In this document: piece by piece, positions 26,417 to 38,542 of the stretch
How the letters are laid out: every line of letters starts with the position of its first letter
Position numbering within the stretch: position 1 is the first letter of the stretch
From: Acridotheres tristis
Lineage: Eukaryota > Chordata > Aves > Passeriformes > Sturnidae
Direction of reading: 5' to 3'
Assembly (NCBI GenBank): GCA_037013685.1
Contig: CM072904.1
Location: 1,922,001 to 1,986,000, forward strand
DNA length: 64,000 nt
The notes under the pieces: generated by a model
Told to the model about the DNA's origin: nothing
Seen by the model: the letters and a program-made list of their open reading frames with translations, nothing else
The model's database searches: none
Position numbers and translations under genes: made by a program

Positions 26417-29400
26417 GGTTCCATGGGCTCAGCACCTGGCATTGCCGCCCCCAAACCTCGGGCTTTGTTTCCTCGCGCCTTTCGTTCGTCTCCTGGGGTG
26501 GGGAGGCTCACTCGGGTTTTTTTTTTTGGGGAGTTTTTAGGATTTGTTTGTGCTTTTTAAGTGTGGAGTTTCTGGGAAATTCTCCAAGGAGCCCTCCCTG
26601 CTTGTAGCTCTTAGAAGAAAAAGGAGCAAAGCCTGGGGTGCCCGAGCTGCTCGAAGACTGAACTTCTCCAGGGGAGGAGAGAGCCTGTGGCCACATGGCA
26701 CCTCCTCACTGGGTCTCTTTTGACAGCCTCTGCCTAGGGCTCACTTGGGTGGAGGCCAGAGCCAACAATATTTTACCAGGAAGAAACAATCTTTTTTATT
26801 TTGGGGTGACTTCCTCCCCTCTCTCTTCTTCTTTTTATTTTTTTTTTCATAGTAGCAATCCAAGGAAACAGCTGATTAAAAGGAAACATCCCTCGTTGAT
26901 TTCATGGCAGGAGGTCCACGCCTGCAACATGTTTCAAAACTCAGCCCCCTGGCTCTGTCCTTGCGATTTTTTTTTTTTTCTCCGTGATTTGTGTTACATG
27001 CAAGAAGTCTGTTGGCTGCCACAGACCTCGGTGAGATTTGGGATGGACATAGAAGGTCCCAAGGCCATGGAAGGCACGGACATCCCTGCAAAACACTGGC
27101 CTGAGCTTGCTGTGCCCCAGGGAGACCCTCAAAGCTGCAATGCAGACACAATATTGAATTTTCAATCAAGGAACAAGATGTGAAGATGGCATTTAAAAGA
27201 TTAGAGAGCTTACACAGCCAATCTATGATACCTAATCTAAATATCTATCGTGTCTCCACGTGCTCGTTGTTCATTATCCAGAATAAAAGGAAAAGGCATC
27301 AGAAGTCACGAGGAGAGAGATGAAATTTCTCTTTAACAGTGAAGAGCTGCGGCCTTGACCTGCTGCCTGAGCAGCTCCACCCAGGGAGAAAATGGGCTTT
27401 GGGCTTGATGAAGGCTGAGGAGGCAACCAAAACCCTGCTGAGGTGTGTGAGGTGTGCTCGTGTGTGGTGGTGACCACAGTGACATCGGTGTGGCACTGGC
27501 TGAAAGCGCCCAGCTCTGTCCCTGCCAGCTGGGGCCCTTTGGAAGTGTCTGCAGAGATGCAGAAAAGCCTGACCTACTTTGGAGAGAAGAGAGCTGCCGA
27601 GGTCTGGGCTTGGCACTGCTTCTCAGCAAGGGTTAAGAGCCCAAAGTGGGGCCTTTGGGTCTTGGTTTTGCTCCGTTTCATTTATTTAACTGTCTGTGCA
27701 GTGCCAGCACGAGCTCTTGCCCTTGTCCCAGAACATGTTTGGGTAGAACAGGGCTCTGTGGCACACATGGGGCATATTCCTGCAGCTCAGCCTCTGTGAG
27801 ACCAGCCCTGGGCAGGGGGCAGAGGCGGCTCCATGACCCGGCTTCCCTGAGCTCTCCCATGTGGTGCTGCTATCTCCTAATGAAAGAAGATTGTGTGCAC
27901 CTCATGCAACGGCAGTGAGTTGTTTTATTCAGGTAAACAAGGAGTTTTAAGGAGTTCCACTCTCCTGGCCAGCTGGTTTGGGGGAGGGCTGGCTTGGTTC
28001 CTGCTGCTCCTCTTTGTTTTGCTTTTGCTGCTTGTCCCTGAAGTTTTTCCTTCTCACCTTCCCGCTCCTGGAGCTGAGAGTGGTCGAGGAATGGCCGCAG
28101 CAGGAGAGTGACCGTGTGTTGGGGTCAGCCCAAAGGCTCAGGGCACTGATGGCGTGTGCTCCCTGCTTGCAAGCCTTGGAAGACCATATGTTCCTGCAGT
28201 GACATGGAATGTCAGTGATTTGGAAACGAATCCCTGAGTATATAATCCTCAACTCCCGTTTTCAGCCAGTTATTTTTTCTGACTCCTCTGAATTCAGAGT
28301 TTTGACACCAACCCCTCTTTGCAGACCCTTATGGCCCGTCATGTTTCCAGTGGGATTTGTCCCTCTTGTGCCCGTGTGAGCTGCTTGGTCTCTTGGGTGC
28401 AGGATACGTGTCTGGCTTTGCTGTAGGGTGGTGTTGGTCCTGGAGGGGGGCAGAGGAGGAGAGCAGCCTGCCAGGATTTACAGTAGTCAGGAAAGCAGCA
28501 GGAGCGAAGCTCTCAAACTGTACAAGCTAATTGGAAAGCATCCACTAGAAAAAAAGAAAAGGAAAATATGGAAGGAGAGAAAATGTTGAGCAAGCTTTTA
28601 AAAAAATATCCTGGACTCCAACACAACAGCTTGCATCCTCCAAAGCAGGTGATTTATTTACGTTTTTCCTTCAGCCCCCATCAGGAGGGGGAAGGACGTG
28701 GAGAAGGGTCGAGGCAGTGGGGGTGAAGAAGGTCTGACGTGCAAGTGTCCTCCCTGCAACGCTGCCATACTGTGCCTGAGCAGCACAGTGACTCTTGCAA
28801 AGGAAGCTTTTCACAACTTGTCCTTGTTCCAAGGATGAGGAAACCTCCAACTCTTCTGGCATTTTCTCTCTGTCATAAGTCAGAGCTGCTTTCACCTGTG
28901 AAGTATGATCAGCACAGACAGGGAGAGGGCTGGAATGGAGCGGGGCTCTGAGCAACCTTGCAAGGCTTTTCATGGAGTTCTTGGTGTTAAATGAGGAACA
29001 TTTCCCCTCCTCCTCTCCTCGTTTTCCTGTGTGGCTGCAAAAATACTCTGGTTTGCATTTAAAGGAGAAAACTGTATGTGCTGGGACTAAGCCAACTTGT
29101 TTATTTAAGGGAAATACCATATTTTCCAACCCCTTCTCTCACAGAGGAAGGCTCGGCAGAGGATGGCAGACTGGGCTGGGGATTATATTTTTAGGTGACA
29201 TCGAAGCACAGTTGTGATTCAAAGAAGCTAAAAATCATGGCTGGCATTTTGCATCGAGCCCTGCGAGTTCCTCCTCCCCACAGCCCCCACAGGGGTTAAC
29301 CTCTCCGTCCAAAGCAAGTGGATTTTCACCTAAATCAAGGAGGAAAAAAGAAACAAAAACCATCAGAAAAAAACAACAAACACGCCACCATCACCCCCCA

Positions 29401-29439
29401 GGCTTCTCCTTCTCCATGCTTTCGCCGTTTGCCCGTCCC

Positions 29440-30010
29440 CAGGGGGGTGTTTGTGGCGGGGCCGGGGCGCCGGGCAGGGACACGGGCCCTGTGTCCCTGT
29501 CAAAAGATGGCAGGTCCGTGTGTCCGTAAACAATGCGGTTATGAAATGGCAGCGCGGCCGCGCTGAGCATGCTCGGGAGCTGCCTGTAGGGGGAGGCGAG
29601 CCAGAAAGATGATCTAATTCCGTGCAATTCTTGGGATTGAAGGAAAAGACCAGGCTCCACTCTTAATGACAGAGCAGAAAAACCAGGCCCCACGCCGGGG
29701 ACGAAGCCCGTAGGCCATGGAGGAGAGGGTGTGAGGATCTCCCACCTCCAGGACTTCGGGTGCTGGGCAGCGCTGTGTCGCTTTCTCGCCCTCCAGCAGA
29801 GTAAGGCCTTGGTGAGGTTTTGCTGTAGTTATTAGAGGGACAGGCCCGAGGGTGCAAGTTTTATGATTATGATTATTTTCATTATTATTTTGTCTTTTTT
29901 TCCCCCCACCCTTCTCCCCGTCCGCTTTCCCGGCTCGCAGGCACCGCTGTCTCGCTGCTTGGCCGCTCCATGGCCGGAGGTGACCCAGGTGGAGGTGGTG
30001 TGGGCAGCTC
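29440..30010 (+). promoter_or_regulatory. CpG-rich candidate alternative promoter
   Basis: CpG dinucleotides are visibly dense at 29445-29580 and 29915-29980 compared with the surrounding intron. Motifs include YY1-like AAGATGGC (29504-29511) and GAAATGGC (29543-29550), forkhead-like GTAAACA (29526-29532), a 16-bp perfect palindrome CAGCGCGGCCGCGCTG (29550-29565) and the overlapping p53-half-site-like GAGCATGCTC (29565-29574). It lies about 5 kb upstream of the first confident EHMT1 exon. The promoter role is inference; it could be an enhancer or a methylated CpG patch. Confidence 0.3.
29941..29988 (+). other. Weak candidate EHMT1 alternative first coding exon
   Basis: A long polypyrimidine tract ends in a CAG at 29940. 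It is followed by a short segment with ATG at 29970 that reads MAGGDP and a GT at 29989 (another at 29980). Both donors leave phase 1. Joined to the next exon through the internal acceptor at 35418 or 35421 (not the first one), the frame continues as AVLSKGEP or VLSKGEP. The human leader, as I recall it, has the pattern M-A-A-A-D...A-V...G-E-P. Against it: the ATG context is poor at -3, the donor GTGGAG is weak, and the expected upstream neighbour gene is absent. Confidence 0.2.
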
Positions 30011-31703
30011 AGCCCGGTCCTCGTGGTCCCACGGGAACCCACGAGTGGCTTTCCCTCCTCTGCTGCCCCACGTGCCCCTTGGCTGGGCACCATGGGGATG
30101 GGCAGGGGGGACAGGGACCTGCTCCGCTGGCTGCGGTGCTTTGGGGTGGGAGGAAGAGGAGCGCGGAGGCTGAAGAGGTGCCTGAGCCCCATTGATGGGG
30201 GTGAGCTGCCTCCCAGCTCCCCTGCCCTGGACTGCTGGAATCTGCTTGCTCCAGGCTCCTCTTGGTGCTATGGTATTGTCCTGGCTCAGCCAGTTCCTGG
30301 GGACTGGGTGTTTCTGAAATGGCTGGTTTGCTTTTGCTAGAGACAGTGATGAATCTTGGTCTCCATTTTAGGGTTTTCTTCCCCCCCTCCCCTCCTGGGG
30401 GCTAGGAGAAGGCAGGCAGCAGCTGGACTCCTTGCTACCCTCAGCCCGTGGAAGGAGGGGACGCCTTTGTCTGCTCTGGATTTACATTTGCCTGCACACA
30501 CAAGTTGCACTGGCTTTAACTCTACTGGGATGCAGCTAGATGGGCCTGGAAGCAGTGAGGAAGTGTAAATCGATCTCCCCTTTCCAGGAGGGCACGGGCT
30601 CTGCAGACCCCCCTTGCCTGAAGCCTGCACGCCGTCGTGGAATGCCTTGTCTTGGGAGAAGTCACTTTAAGTCCTGTTGTGTTTCATGCACGTGTCTCCG
30701 TGTTCCCAGCTGTTGCATGCAGGGACTTGCACCTCTTTCTGTGCTTCCCCCCTTCTCGGGGAGTTGACGTGTGCGGCTGGAATAGGAGAGAGAGGACATG
30801 GGGGTTGAGAAGGAAATGTTTCTTTTCTATGGAGAAGAGTCTGGATGAAAGGATTTCGGGAGACAAAAGAATTGCAAAGAATTTGATTTGGGAGCAAACT
30901 TCAGGCTGAGGGCAGTGCTTGTTGTGAGCTGCAGATAAAATTCCATGTTCACATGATTGCATGAGGCTTATAAGGAAGTGGCCTTAGCCTGAAAAAAAGG
31001 AGCTTTGAGACTGGTGACTGCTTTGTAGGCCAGGTATGCTGGTGGATGTGTTTCCTTCCTTCTCCAGATCAAATGCTTCTGTCGTTTCTAATGACAGGCC
31101 CGTGGTCAGCGTCCCCACGAGCCTCGAGCCCAGGCCTTGCCCAAGCTGAGTGCTGAGATCTGAAATGAGCAGCCTCGCCGTGCCTACAAAAGAAACACTC
31201 TCTTTCTACAAACATCCTCTTAATCATTACTTCCTATATAATTAACTACAAAATGTTTGTCTTCTCTTCAAGGCAAAGGTTATTATGAGCAGGTTGGTTT
31301 GGGTTGCGTTATTTTTATATTTTTAGGAGAAGGAGGGAAAAAATGAGTGAATAAGAATCTGCTGCTGGTGGGATTGCATTGAGAGATTTGTCTGCCTTGC
31401 TCCAGCATTGCTGCAGCCCTCGTTTTCCTGGCTGGTGGGAGCTTTCCCTGGGGCTGTGTCCCGAGAGGGGTGTGGTGTCACCTCGGAGGGTTGGTGACCA
31501 GCTGGAGGCTGCCAGGCAGGATCAGTGCAGTCCATCCTGCAGAGTTGTTGGTGCATCCGCTGCCCCGGATGGGAACAGGCACTTTGAGGGGTCTCCTGCC
31601 CCCCAGCCCTCTTCCTGATGGACCTGCTGTGTGTGCACAGCTCTGCTCACAGTAACGCTGCTGCCGAGCCTCGGGTTCCCAGACCGTTGATTTTTAAGAC
31701 ATT

Positions 31704-31727
31704 AAAAAAAAAAAAAAAAAAAAAAAA
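31704..31727. repeat. Poly(A) tract
   Basis: About 24 consecutive A. No upstream retroposed gene body was recognised, so it may be a simple homopolymer expansion. Confidence 0.95.
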
Positions 31728-32705
31728 GGACCCTGGTGAAGGTAGACATCTTGGCACCTCAGCCTGCGCTCCTTCCCGGGCTGCCGGGAGAGCAGAGAGC
31801 TCGGGCTCATGATGTAACTCTGGTCCCTTGGGCTCGGTAAGCTGCAATATGTTGGAGTTTTGCTGTGCATGTGTTGTCTTTGCCTATAAAACCTGTTTGG
31901 ACCTTTGCGAAGGGCACCCGGATGGCTGATGAAAATGCCAAGGAGAGGAGGCTGCGAAAGCTCTTTATGTGTTTCCCAGCTTTGTTCTTTTTCTCTTCTT
32001 TCTTTTCCTTTCTTTATTTTTTTTTTTTGGTGGTCTTTTTATGCTTTATGGCGTTTTTTTTGTTGTTTGTTTTAAAGGCACCACTGTAGTTTGTAGTCAT
32101 CATGTGTTAGGAAATGCTGCAGAGCCTTTCCTTGGCTGGTCCGACCTGTGTTCCATCCCCTCCAAAGACCTCATGGAGGAGAGGAAGCTTGTTTTCTTGT
32201 AAACAGAGGCAGAGAGGAAAAAATTAAACCAGCAGTATCTCCTCTGCTTGGCTCCTCATGGCTCTTAAAGCCCTTTCAAAGACCCAATCAGTCTTTCTTC
32301 AGATGCATTAATTTTTTCTACCCTTTGAAACCTAAAAATTAAGGGTTGGGGGGGGGCAAGAATGCTTCATGGCTGGTAGCGTGTGCTCTTTATGGAGGTT
32401 CTCCAGCCACGGATGGTTAATAATCAGTCTGGGGTGGGCGAGGGAATGGAGGCAGGCGGCTGCGAGAAAGGGGGAAAGGAGGAAAAAAATAAATGGAGCG
32501 AGTGAGACTTTTATTGTGAAGCAGCGTGTGCTTGGCAGTTGGCTTTGTTGGGACTGCTGCAAGAGCAGACATTTCTCGGCGGGGAGGGTGGGTATAGGAT
32601 TTCCCTGCCAATCGGGAGCGGACGGATGGGGCATGGGGAGGGTGAGCAGAAAGGGAAGTTTGCTCTGGATTTAAGGGAGGGGAGGGCAAAAACCCCCAAC
32701 ACACT

Positions 32706-32727
32706 CACACACACACACACACACACA
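32706..32727. repeat. (CA)n microsatellite
   Basis: Eleven CA units after a short CACTCA lead-in. Confidence 0.95.
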
Positions 32728-35414
32728 AAAGCTGGAGGTATTGACACTTGCGGTGGAGTTGGTGCTAAGTTGGCTGGGTGGAGCTGGGTGGGAATGAATG
32801 GTGCTGGGTGCCCCATGGGTGCCCCATGGGTGCCCCTCGGTGCTGGGTGCTGATGGAGCCAGGATGGCAGAGCTCTGGCCTGGGGGGACGAGGCTTCGAG
32901 TGCTTTGCATGGGTTTCCTGTAGCTTCCTTCTGATCAAAATGCTTCAAAATTCACAGTTGGCTTTTCATTTTTAATTCTTACTTTATTTTCTACCTTGAT
33001 GCTGGGTTTTTGTTGGGAAGTTGTAACGTTGTTGCCTCTGCTAGCGAGGGCTTTGTCTCTGAGGTAGGAAGCAGGAGAGCCTGTGAGATGCCACCTCAGC
33101 CAGCCTTGCCTTGGCACCCAGCTTTTGTACTCTCAAAGGACAAAAGGGATGGTGACTCTCTTGGAGTTGGGAATTCTGCTTTGAGAGCTGGGCAGGCAGC
33201 TCTGAGCTGTTGGTGACTGCAGCAAGCAGGGAGGGTGGTCAAGGTCTCATTGACTCCAGGGTTCCTGCAGTGGCTTTTCTTCATGGGCAAGCAGCAGCAA
33301 GGCCTCTGTGGAAGGGAGATGTGTGGAATGAGGGTACTGCTTAGAAAATACAGAAAAACTTAGGCTCAGATGGCTAAGAATGGCCCCTGGAAATCCTGGG
33401 GCTTCTTGTATGAGTCAGTGGAGTAGCAGGAATATCAAGACCTCTCCTTGTTGCAACAAAGGTTGGGAAAACAAACTGGTCCCTGTTAGACTGACTGAGG
33501 CTCTTTATTTGCTGCTGGTGCCTGTGGCGAGGGCCTGGGTGCCCCTGGCTGTGGTGGGAGCCAGGGGTGCCCTTGAGCACTCTGAGCTCTCTTTGCTCAA
33601 GTCCTGCAGCAGGATAATCCAAGAGAAAAATTGAGGTTATTCCCAGTTTACAAGAGGTCTGACTAGAGGAAAGGTAGGGTTTACAAGCTCATGTTTGCAG
33701 CATAGATATATAGTACTGGCTCAGCAAATAAATAAATAAAACAGCTGCTCTATGTTCAGAGTTTGGGCTGTGTTTTATGATCATTCCTTAATGGCAGCTG
33801 TTGGCCAGTGTCTGCTGAAGGTCGGTTCTGTGTCAGGCTGGGCTGAGCTGAGCTTTCCAATGCTCACAGCAGCTTTTTGGTCTGTGGCTGGGGATCTGAA
33901 GGTGCTGTGCTTGGGGCACGAGTTTCTGGTGCTGAGGGCACTGAGATGTGGCTGGGTTTGTGTCACATTGTGCTCGGGGCAGGTTGGGGACAGGCAGGGA
34001 CATGCAGCCACCCACAGCCTCTGTCCTGTGCTGCAGGAGCCATCCTTGCAGTGCCCTTATCTCTGGGCCTGGCAGGTGGTGGAGGCTTTCCCAGGGATGT
34101 GTGTCCCTCTTTCCCTTGCTGTGTCTCTGCCGTGGAGGATTTGGGTGCAGGACAGGGCGATCCTGCAGGGATGTGGGGCTGGATGAGCCCTGCGTGGGGC
34201 TGGGGGCTGCTCTGCAGCCCCTGCCAGCACAGGGCATTGCACTGAGCTCACCAGCCTGGCAGCACCAAGGCCCATCTCCCCTGCCAGCTCTGGACAGTCC
34301 CCCATGGGCATGGGCGAGGCTGGCAAGGTTTGGGAGCTGCTACACCGGGCTCCATGCTGTCTCATCCCCCTCACTTGCTCTAAGGGAGGTGGGTAGGTTG
34401 TTTTTCTTTCTTTTATCACCCAGTGTGCTTTAAAGCCTGTGATTTGCATGGCTGCAGGCACCATCTGCTCCCTGTGCTGGCCTACAACAGTTGGCTTGAC
34501 CTGGGCTTATTCTTGTGCCTCGGCGCCGGCACCGACCTCCAGCTCTGCAGGGCTCTCCCCATCTCTGCCTCCACACCACACAGCTGTGGCAAAGATCCCT
34601 TCTAGTTCATTTTTTCTTAAATACCATTTTCCTTCTGGTTTATTTTAGTAGTTGTTTTTGTTGTTGGTTTTTTGGGGTTTTTTTTGTTTGGTCTTAATGC
34701 TTCAAAATAGAAAGAGAACCTGAACTAACAACGTGATGCCAGGCGTGTGAAAGGCAGAGGAGATGAGCAGGTGTTCCCTTTTTACATTTTTTTTTTCATA
34801 AAAGAGGGGGAAAAAGAAAAATTGCTTTCTATAGAATTAAAAATAGAGCTCATTAACTTTAATAAACATGGATGTTATGAATGAGGAGCTAGCTGTAGCT
34901 GACTGATGGTTTGCATTTTTGGATGTTCATTTGAATGAGCTACAAAAAAACCCAACCAAGCCACCAAAAGCACATGGGCTGGAAATGTTGATAAATGAGG
35001 TCGTAGTGAGAAGTTTGGTGGATCTGCCTCTCCCACCCAAAGCCTAAAAAGTTTTGGGGAAGTCAGTCCCTTCCTCGAGATGCCTTTCACACAGACCGAC
35101 TCAGCTGGATTCCCAGGCACGTTGCACTGGGAAAATCTGTCTGGCTGCATCCAAGCCAGAGCTGGGAGGTGCCAGCCCTGGGCACAGCCTGGAGCCCCTG
35201 TGCTCCTCGGGCTGTCAGCTGGGGCCAGCCTTGCCGTGTTTTATCTGTGACCTGTGCCCTGGTGGCAGCTTCCTGGCAGCCTTTATTTTGCAGGGGGAGG
35301 TTTGGCTGTGCTGTAAACAGGATGTGTCCATGATTGTCTCTTCTTTTGAATGCACCGTGTGTCTGAGCACCGAGCTCAACCCTGATATTTCTGTTTTTTC
35401 TCCCCCCACCATAG

Positions 35415-35502
35415 CGAGCAGTGCTGAGTAAGGGAGAGCCAAGGAAAGAAAGCTGCATGAAGACTGAGCTGCTGAAAGACATCACCAACAACAAAGAGGA
35501 AG
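35415..35502 (+). CDS. EHMT1: EHMT1 (GLP) exon 2, N-terminal leader
   Basis: The exon encodes an in-frame leader containing AVLSKGEP and CMKTELLKD and ends in KEE plus one base (phase 1). The next exon supplies the rest of a Gly codon and continues [10 protein letters not shown] recognise it by the G-E-P...C-x-KTELL pattern of the human EHMT1 leader. The upstream T/C-rich tract ends in TAG at 35412-35414, with two further acceptor-like AGs at 35418 and 35421. The start is therefore 35415, 35419 or 35422 depending on the phase of the missing exon 1; I chose the first AG. The donor is AAG/GTGAGC. No catalytic residues lie here, and its role in the protein is not well defined. The exon carrying the real initiator Met is probably upstream of the window. 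Confidence 0.85.
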
Positions 35503-37817
35503 GTGAGCACCTGCTCTGGCTGAGGGTCAGAGCTGGCTCGTGATGGGGACAAAAGTGGGGGCTTGGAGATGTGCTCAGTGTCCCCAGCACCTCAAGTGTG
35601 CTCCCACAAACACAGGCTCCCTTCTCCTGTGTTTATTCTCAGTAGGGTTCTTCCACTAAAGATGCAGATTTGCTTTTCAGTCCATCCCTCACCACTCCCC
35701 TGAAGAAGGAGATCTAATTTTCACTTGTGCTTTGGTGTGAATCACACAAGAGTTACTTTGAACTTCCTGTGACTGGTTTTAGCTGAACTCTGATCCCTCC
35801 CCACGCTGACCTTTTCCTCCCTTTAGGAATGTTGACTTTCTGTTTTGCTGGGGGTTTCTCTGTTGCTGCAGAGCAGCCCCAATGGCTGCAGGGTGGCTGG
35901 AGGGGTCAGACACCCCACACCTCGTGGCTCCTGTGTGGGTTCTGCAGCTTTTACTGTGCAGGATGCAGCACAGGTTCAGTTGACAAAGTCTTTTCCTGCA
36001 GGGTTGTCCGTGAGTTACATGCACACAAATCTAAGGGCTTAATGAATGTGTCAGTAGGATTAGGGAAAAAACCCCCACCACCCTTTATCTTTCTCCCAAC
36101 TCCCTCCTTTCTTTCCGTGGTTTTATTATTCCTGGACTAGTTACTTCTCACAGCTCTTCAGGGATTTGGTGTATTTTTGTTCTCCTTTCCATAATAGAGC
36201 ATTAGGAAAGTACTGAACTGGCCCCATCTAAATCCGTACTCTTATCTAGAAGCAAAATTTTGGACTTAAATTCAGTTGTGTGTGAGTACAGCATTTCTTT
36301 TTCTTTCTTTTCTATCCAGCATAATGTTTTGTCAAGCTGCTCTAGTTAGAAAGTAAAGCTCAGAACAAGCAGAAATACTGAATGCTGTGTCAGGTGCTTG
36401 GATATTAACTGGGAGCACAGGAATCCTGCTGCCAGCAGTGGTGGCATAGGGACCTCTGGTCTGGGCAGAGCAGACACAAAGTCTGAGGTGTCAGGAGGGG
36501 CCAGTGGGAGATTGTGTTGCTCTGGGGGAAACTCACTTTGATCCCTTGCTTTTCTTAGCACAGGATTATAAAGCTTGTTTGTGTAGCTCTTGGTTGATCT
36601 TAAGGTGTCAAGAATCTGTGGAGGTAAAAAATCCGAAAGGAGAGTAGGAAGAAACATTTCTGTGCCTCTTGACTGATTTTGACTTGGAGCAAATGCTGTG
36701 TCAGAAGGAAGCTGAGAGCCCTCCCTGTGCAGGAACAGTCACAAGGTGCTGAAATTCCAACCACTCCAGTCTGTTGTCGATCTCTGTCTGTTCCCAGGGA
36801 AAGGAGGCTCCTAAATGTGAGTCTCTGTTCCTCTGGAATGTTCAGAACGTGTCGTTGCCTCTGCAGGCACACCATGAGTGTCACAGACCATGGTGTGTGT
36901 GTGTGCTGTGCTGGGACATTGTCCCTGCTGCCCCTGGCTCCCCAGCTGGGATCCTCAGAGCATCATCACCACCAGAACATTGGTTCACAGCCCAAAAGCC
37001 TGTTAATAACAGTGTTTAGTGCTGGCACAGAACTCACATTTTTGACTGTTGCATGAACATGAAATCATTCCAGCAGGCTCTCAGGATGGCATGGAATGAT
37101 TCCTTTGAGCTCAGTTTCCTGGCTTGGGGATGGAGCTGGATGTGAGGACTGGAAAAGCACCCTGAAGTCTCAGCTTTCTCTCTTCAAGTTTTCTTGAACA
37201 GTCATTTCCCTTTAGTGAGGAGGATGGTGCTGTTGAATATCTTTGTCAGTGGCACAGACTGGTTTGTCTGTGGGTTTTGGGCTGCTGAGGGTGTGTTTGA
37301 TGGGAGCCATGGTGTGACTGAGCCTGCTCTGGATTGTGTTCCCTTTGGCAGGTAACCTGTCAATATTAAACCTGGAATCTAAACTTCCAGAGGCTTGAAG
37401 CTGCAGATGCAAAGGCTGACTAAAGGTGCTGTTTGGGCTAAAAGCTTACTGTGAATTGCTCTGTTTTCCCCTCTTTTCACTCCCCCCGACTCAGAAAGGT
37501 GCTGATGCTGAGGGCAGGTCAGGTCCCCTTTGGGATTGTGTTAGCACATCCCATAGTTCCACTGCTGCCTCTGAACGGCCTTGCACCAGTTCCACCCCTA
37601 TACAAACTTGAGCTCTGCCTGAGTCCAAGACAAGACAGGAAATTCAGGTCGCTGGAAGCCTTGGCTGATATTTAGGGGTGTGACCCCAAGGCCTGTCAGC
37701 TGCAGTGGTGCCTGTGAGCACTGCCTGGCTCCAGCACTGATGGATCATCATCATGTTGGAGATCTCCATGAAGGTCTGTGGCAGGGAAGGCTCCTGCCCT
37801 GGTGGGGCAGAGTTCAT

Positions 37818-37948
37818 AATCACAGGATCCCAGACTGGTCTGGGCTGGAAGAGACCTCAAAGCTCATCTCATTCCACCCCCTGCCATGGGCAGGGCCACC
37901 TTCCATAGACCAGGGTGCTCCAAGCCCATCCATCCTGGCCCTCACTGC
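37818..37948 (-). mobile_element. CR1 LINE 3' fragment, reverse orientation
   Basis: Starts with 'aatcacaggatcccagac' and 'ggtctgggctggaagagac' and continues through 'ctgccatgggcagggcc'. More diverged than the young copies. It marks the right end of the roughly 22-kb CR1-free stretch. Confidence 0.85.
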
Positions 37949-38542
37949 TGTGCTGCTTTGGGCCAGTGGACCTTTCCTGGTGCTCCTCAGCCTGTCAGCC
38001 TTCATTTGGTGCATCTCAGCAGCTGGGAGTGGTTTGTTGGAGTTTAGGATGGGGTAGGTGCTCTCAGGATGCTCTCAGGGAACATCCTGAGGGTGGGAGG
38101 CCCTTGGGTGGGCAGTTATGGTGTTCAGTTCCTCAAGAGGGAGGTGTTACAGAAATGCTCTGTGGTTCCCACCTGGGCTGTTCTCTTCTGCCTTCATCCT
38201 GATAAAGAGAAATAATTGAACTCTAAATGTAACATGTATTTGTTGGAACAAGCTTTTTGCATGTTCCAGCACTTTTGTTTCCAGTTCTGGGGGTGAGTCC
38301 CAGCCTGTGGAAGTTGTTCACTAGGCTCAGTGTCTCTTTCTGTGTAAAATTGCTCAACACAGATAGAAAAAAAGCTGTGATGAGGCTGTTTTGTGGTCCG
38401 TGGGAAATGTTCCAGTTCAGTTTTACATGTGGGTGTGAGCTTAGGTCCATACTTCCCTTTGACAGGGTGGGGAAGGGGGCAGGGAGATGGGAGATGAGTG
38501 GAAAAAAAGCTTTTATTAGGCCATATTGTCTTTAGTCTGACT

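Larger units (their letters stand above)
15322..29439. other. Non-coding, CR1-free part of intron 1
   Basis: Fourteen kilobases without a recognisable CR1 copy and without a supportable exon. It contains homopolymer tracts, one minisatellite (26260-26416), scattered CpG-rich patches (around 18540-18600, 20380-20480, 25010-25080, 25800-25910 and 26070-26240) and several palindromic motifs. Low transposon load together with CpG patches suggests regulatory constraint, which is inference. Confidence 0.45.
30011..35414. other. Non-coding, last part of intron 1
   Basis: No exon or CR1 was recognised. It contains a pyrimidine-rich tract near 31980-32080, the A- and CA-repeats listed separately, an octamer ATTTGCAT at 34442-34449, and at its end a T/C-rich tract that serves as the polypyrimidine tract of the following exon. 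Confidence 0.5.

Noticed and set aside
28091..28111. ATG reading MAAAGE then stop, tempting as EHMT1 exon 1 (human leader starts MAAAD)
   Set aside because: The only GT is in a phase that gives a stop in exon 2 with every available acceptor, and the context is not CpG-rich.
31704..31727. Poly(A) tract considered as the tail of a processed pseudogene
   Set aside because: No coding-like or transcript-like body upstream and no obvious target-site duplication.
1..35414. Search for an upstream neighbour gene such as ARRDC1
   Set aside because: No exon encoding arrestin-like blocks or other familiar proteins was found in either strand.
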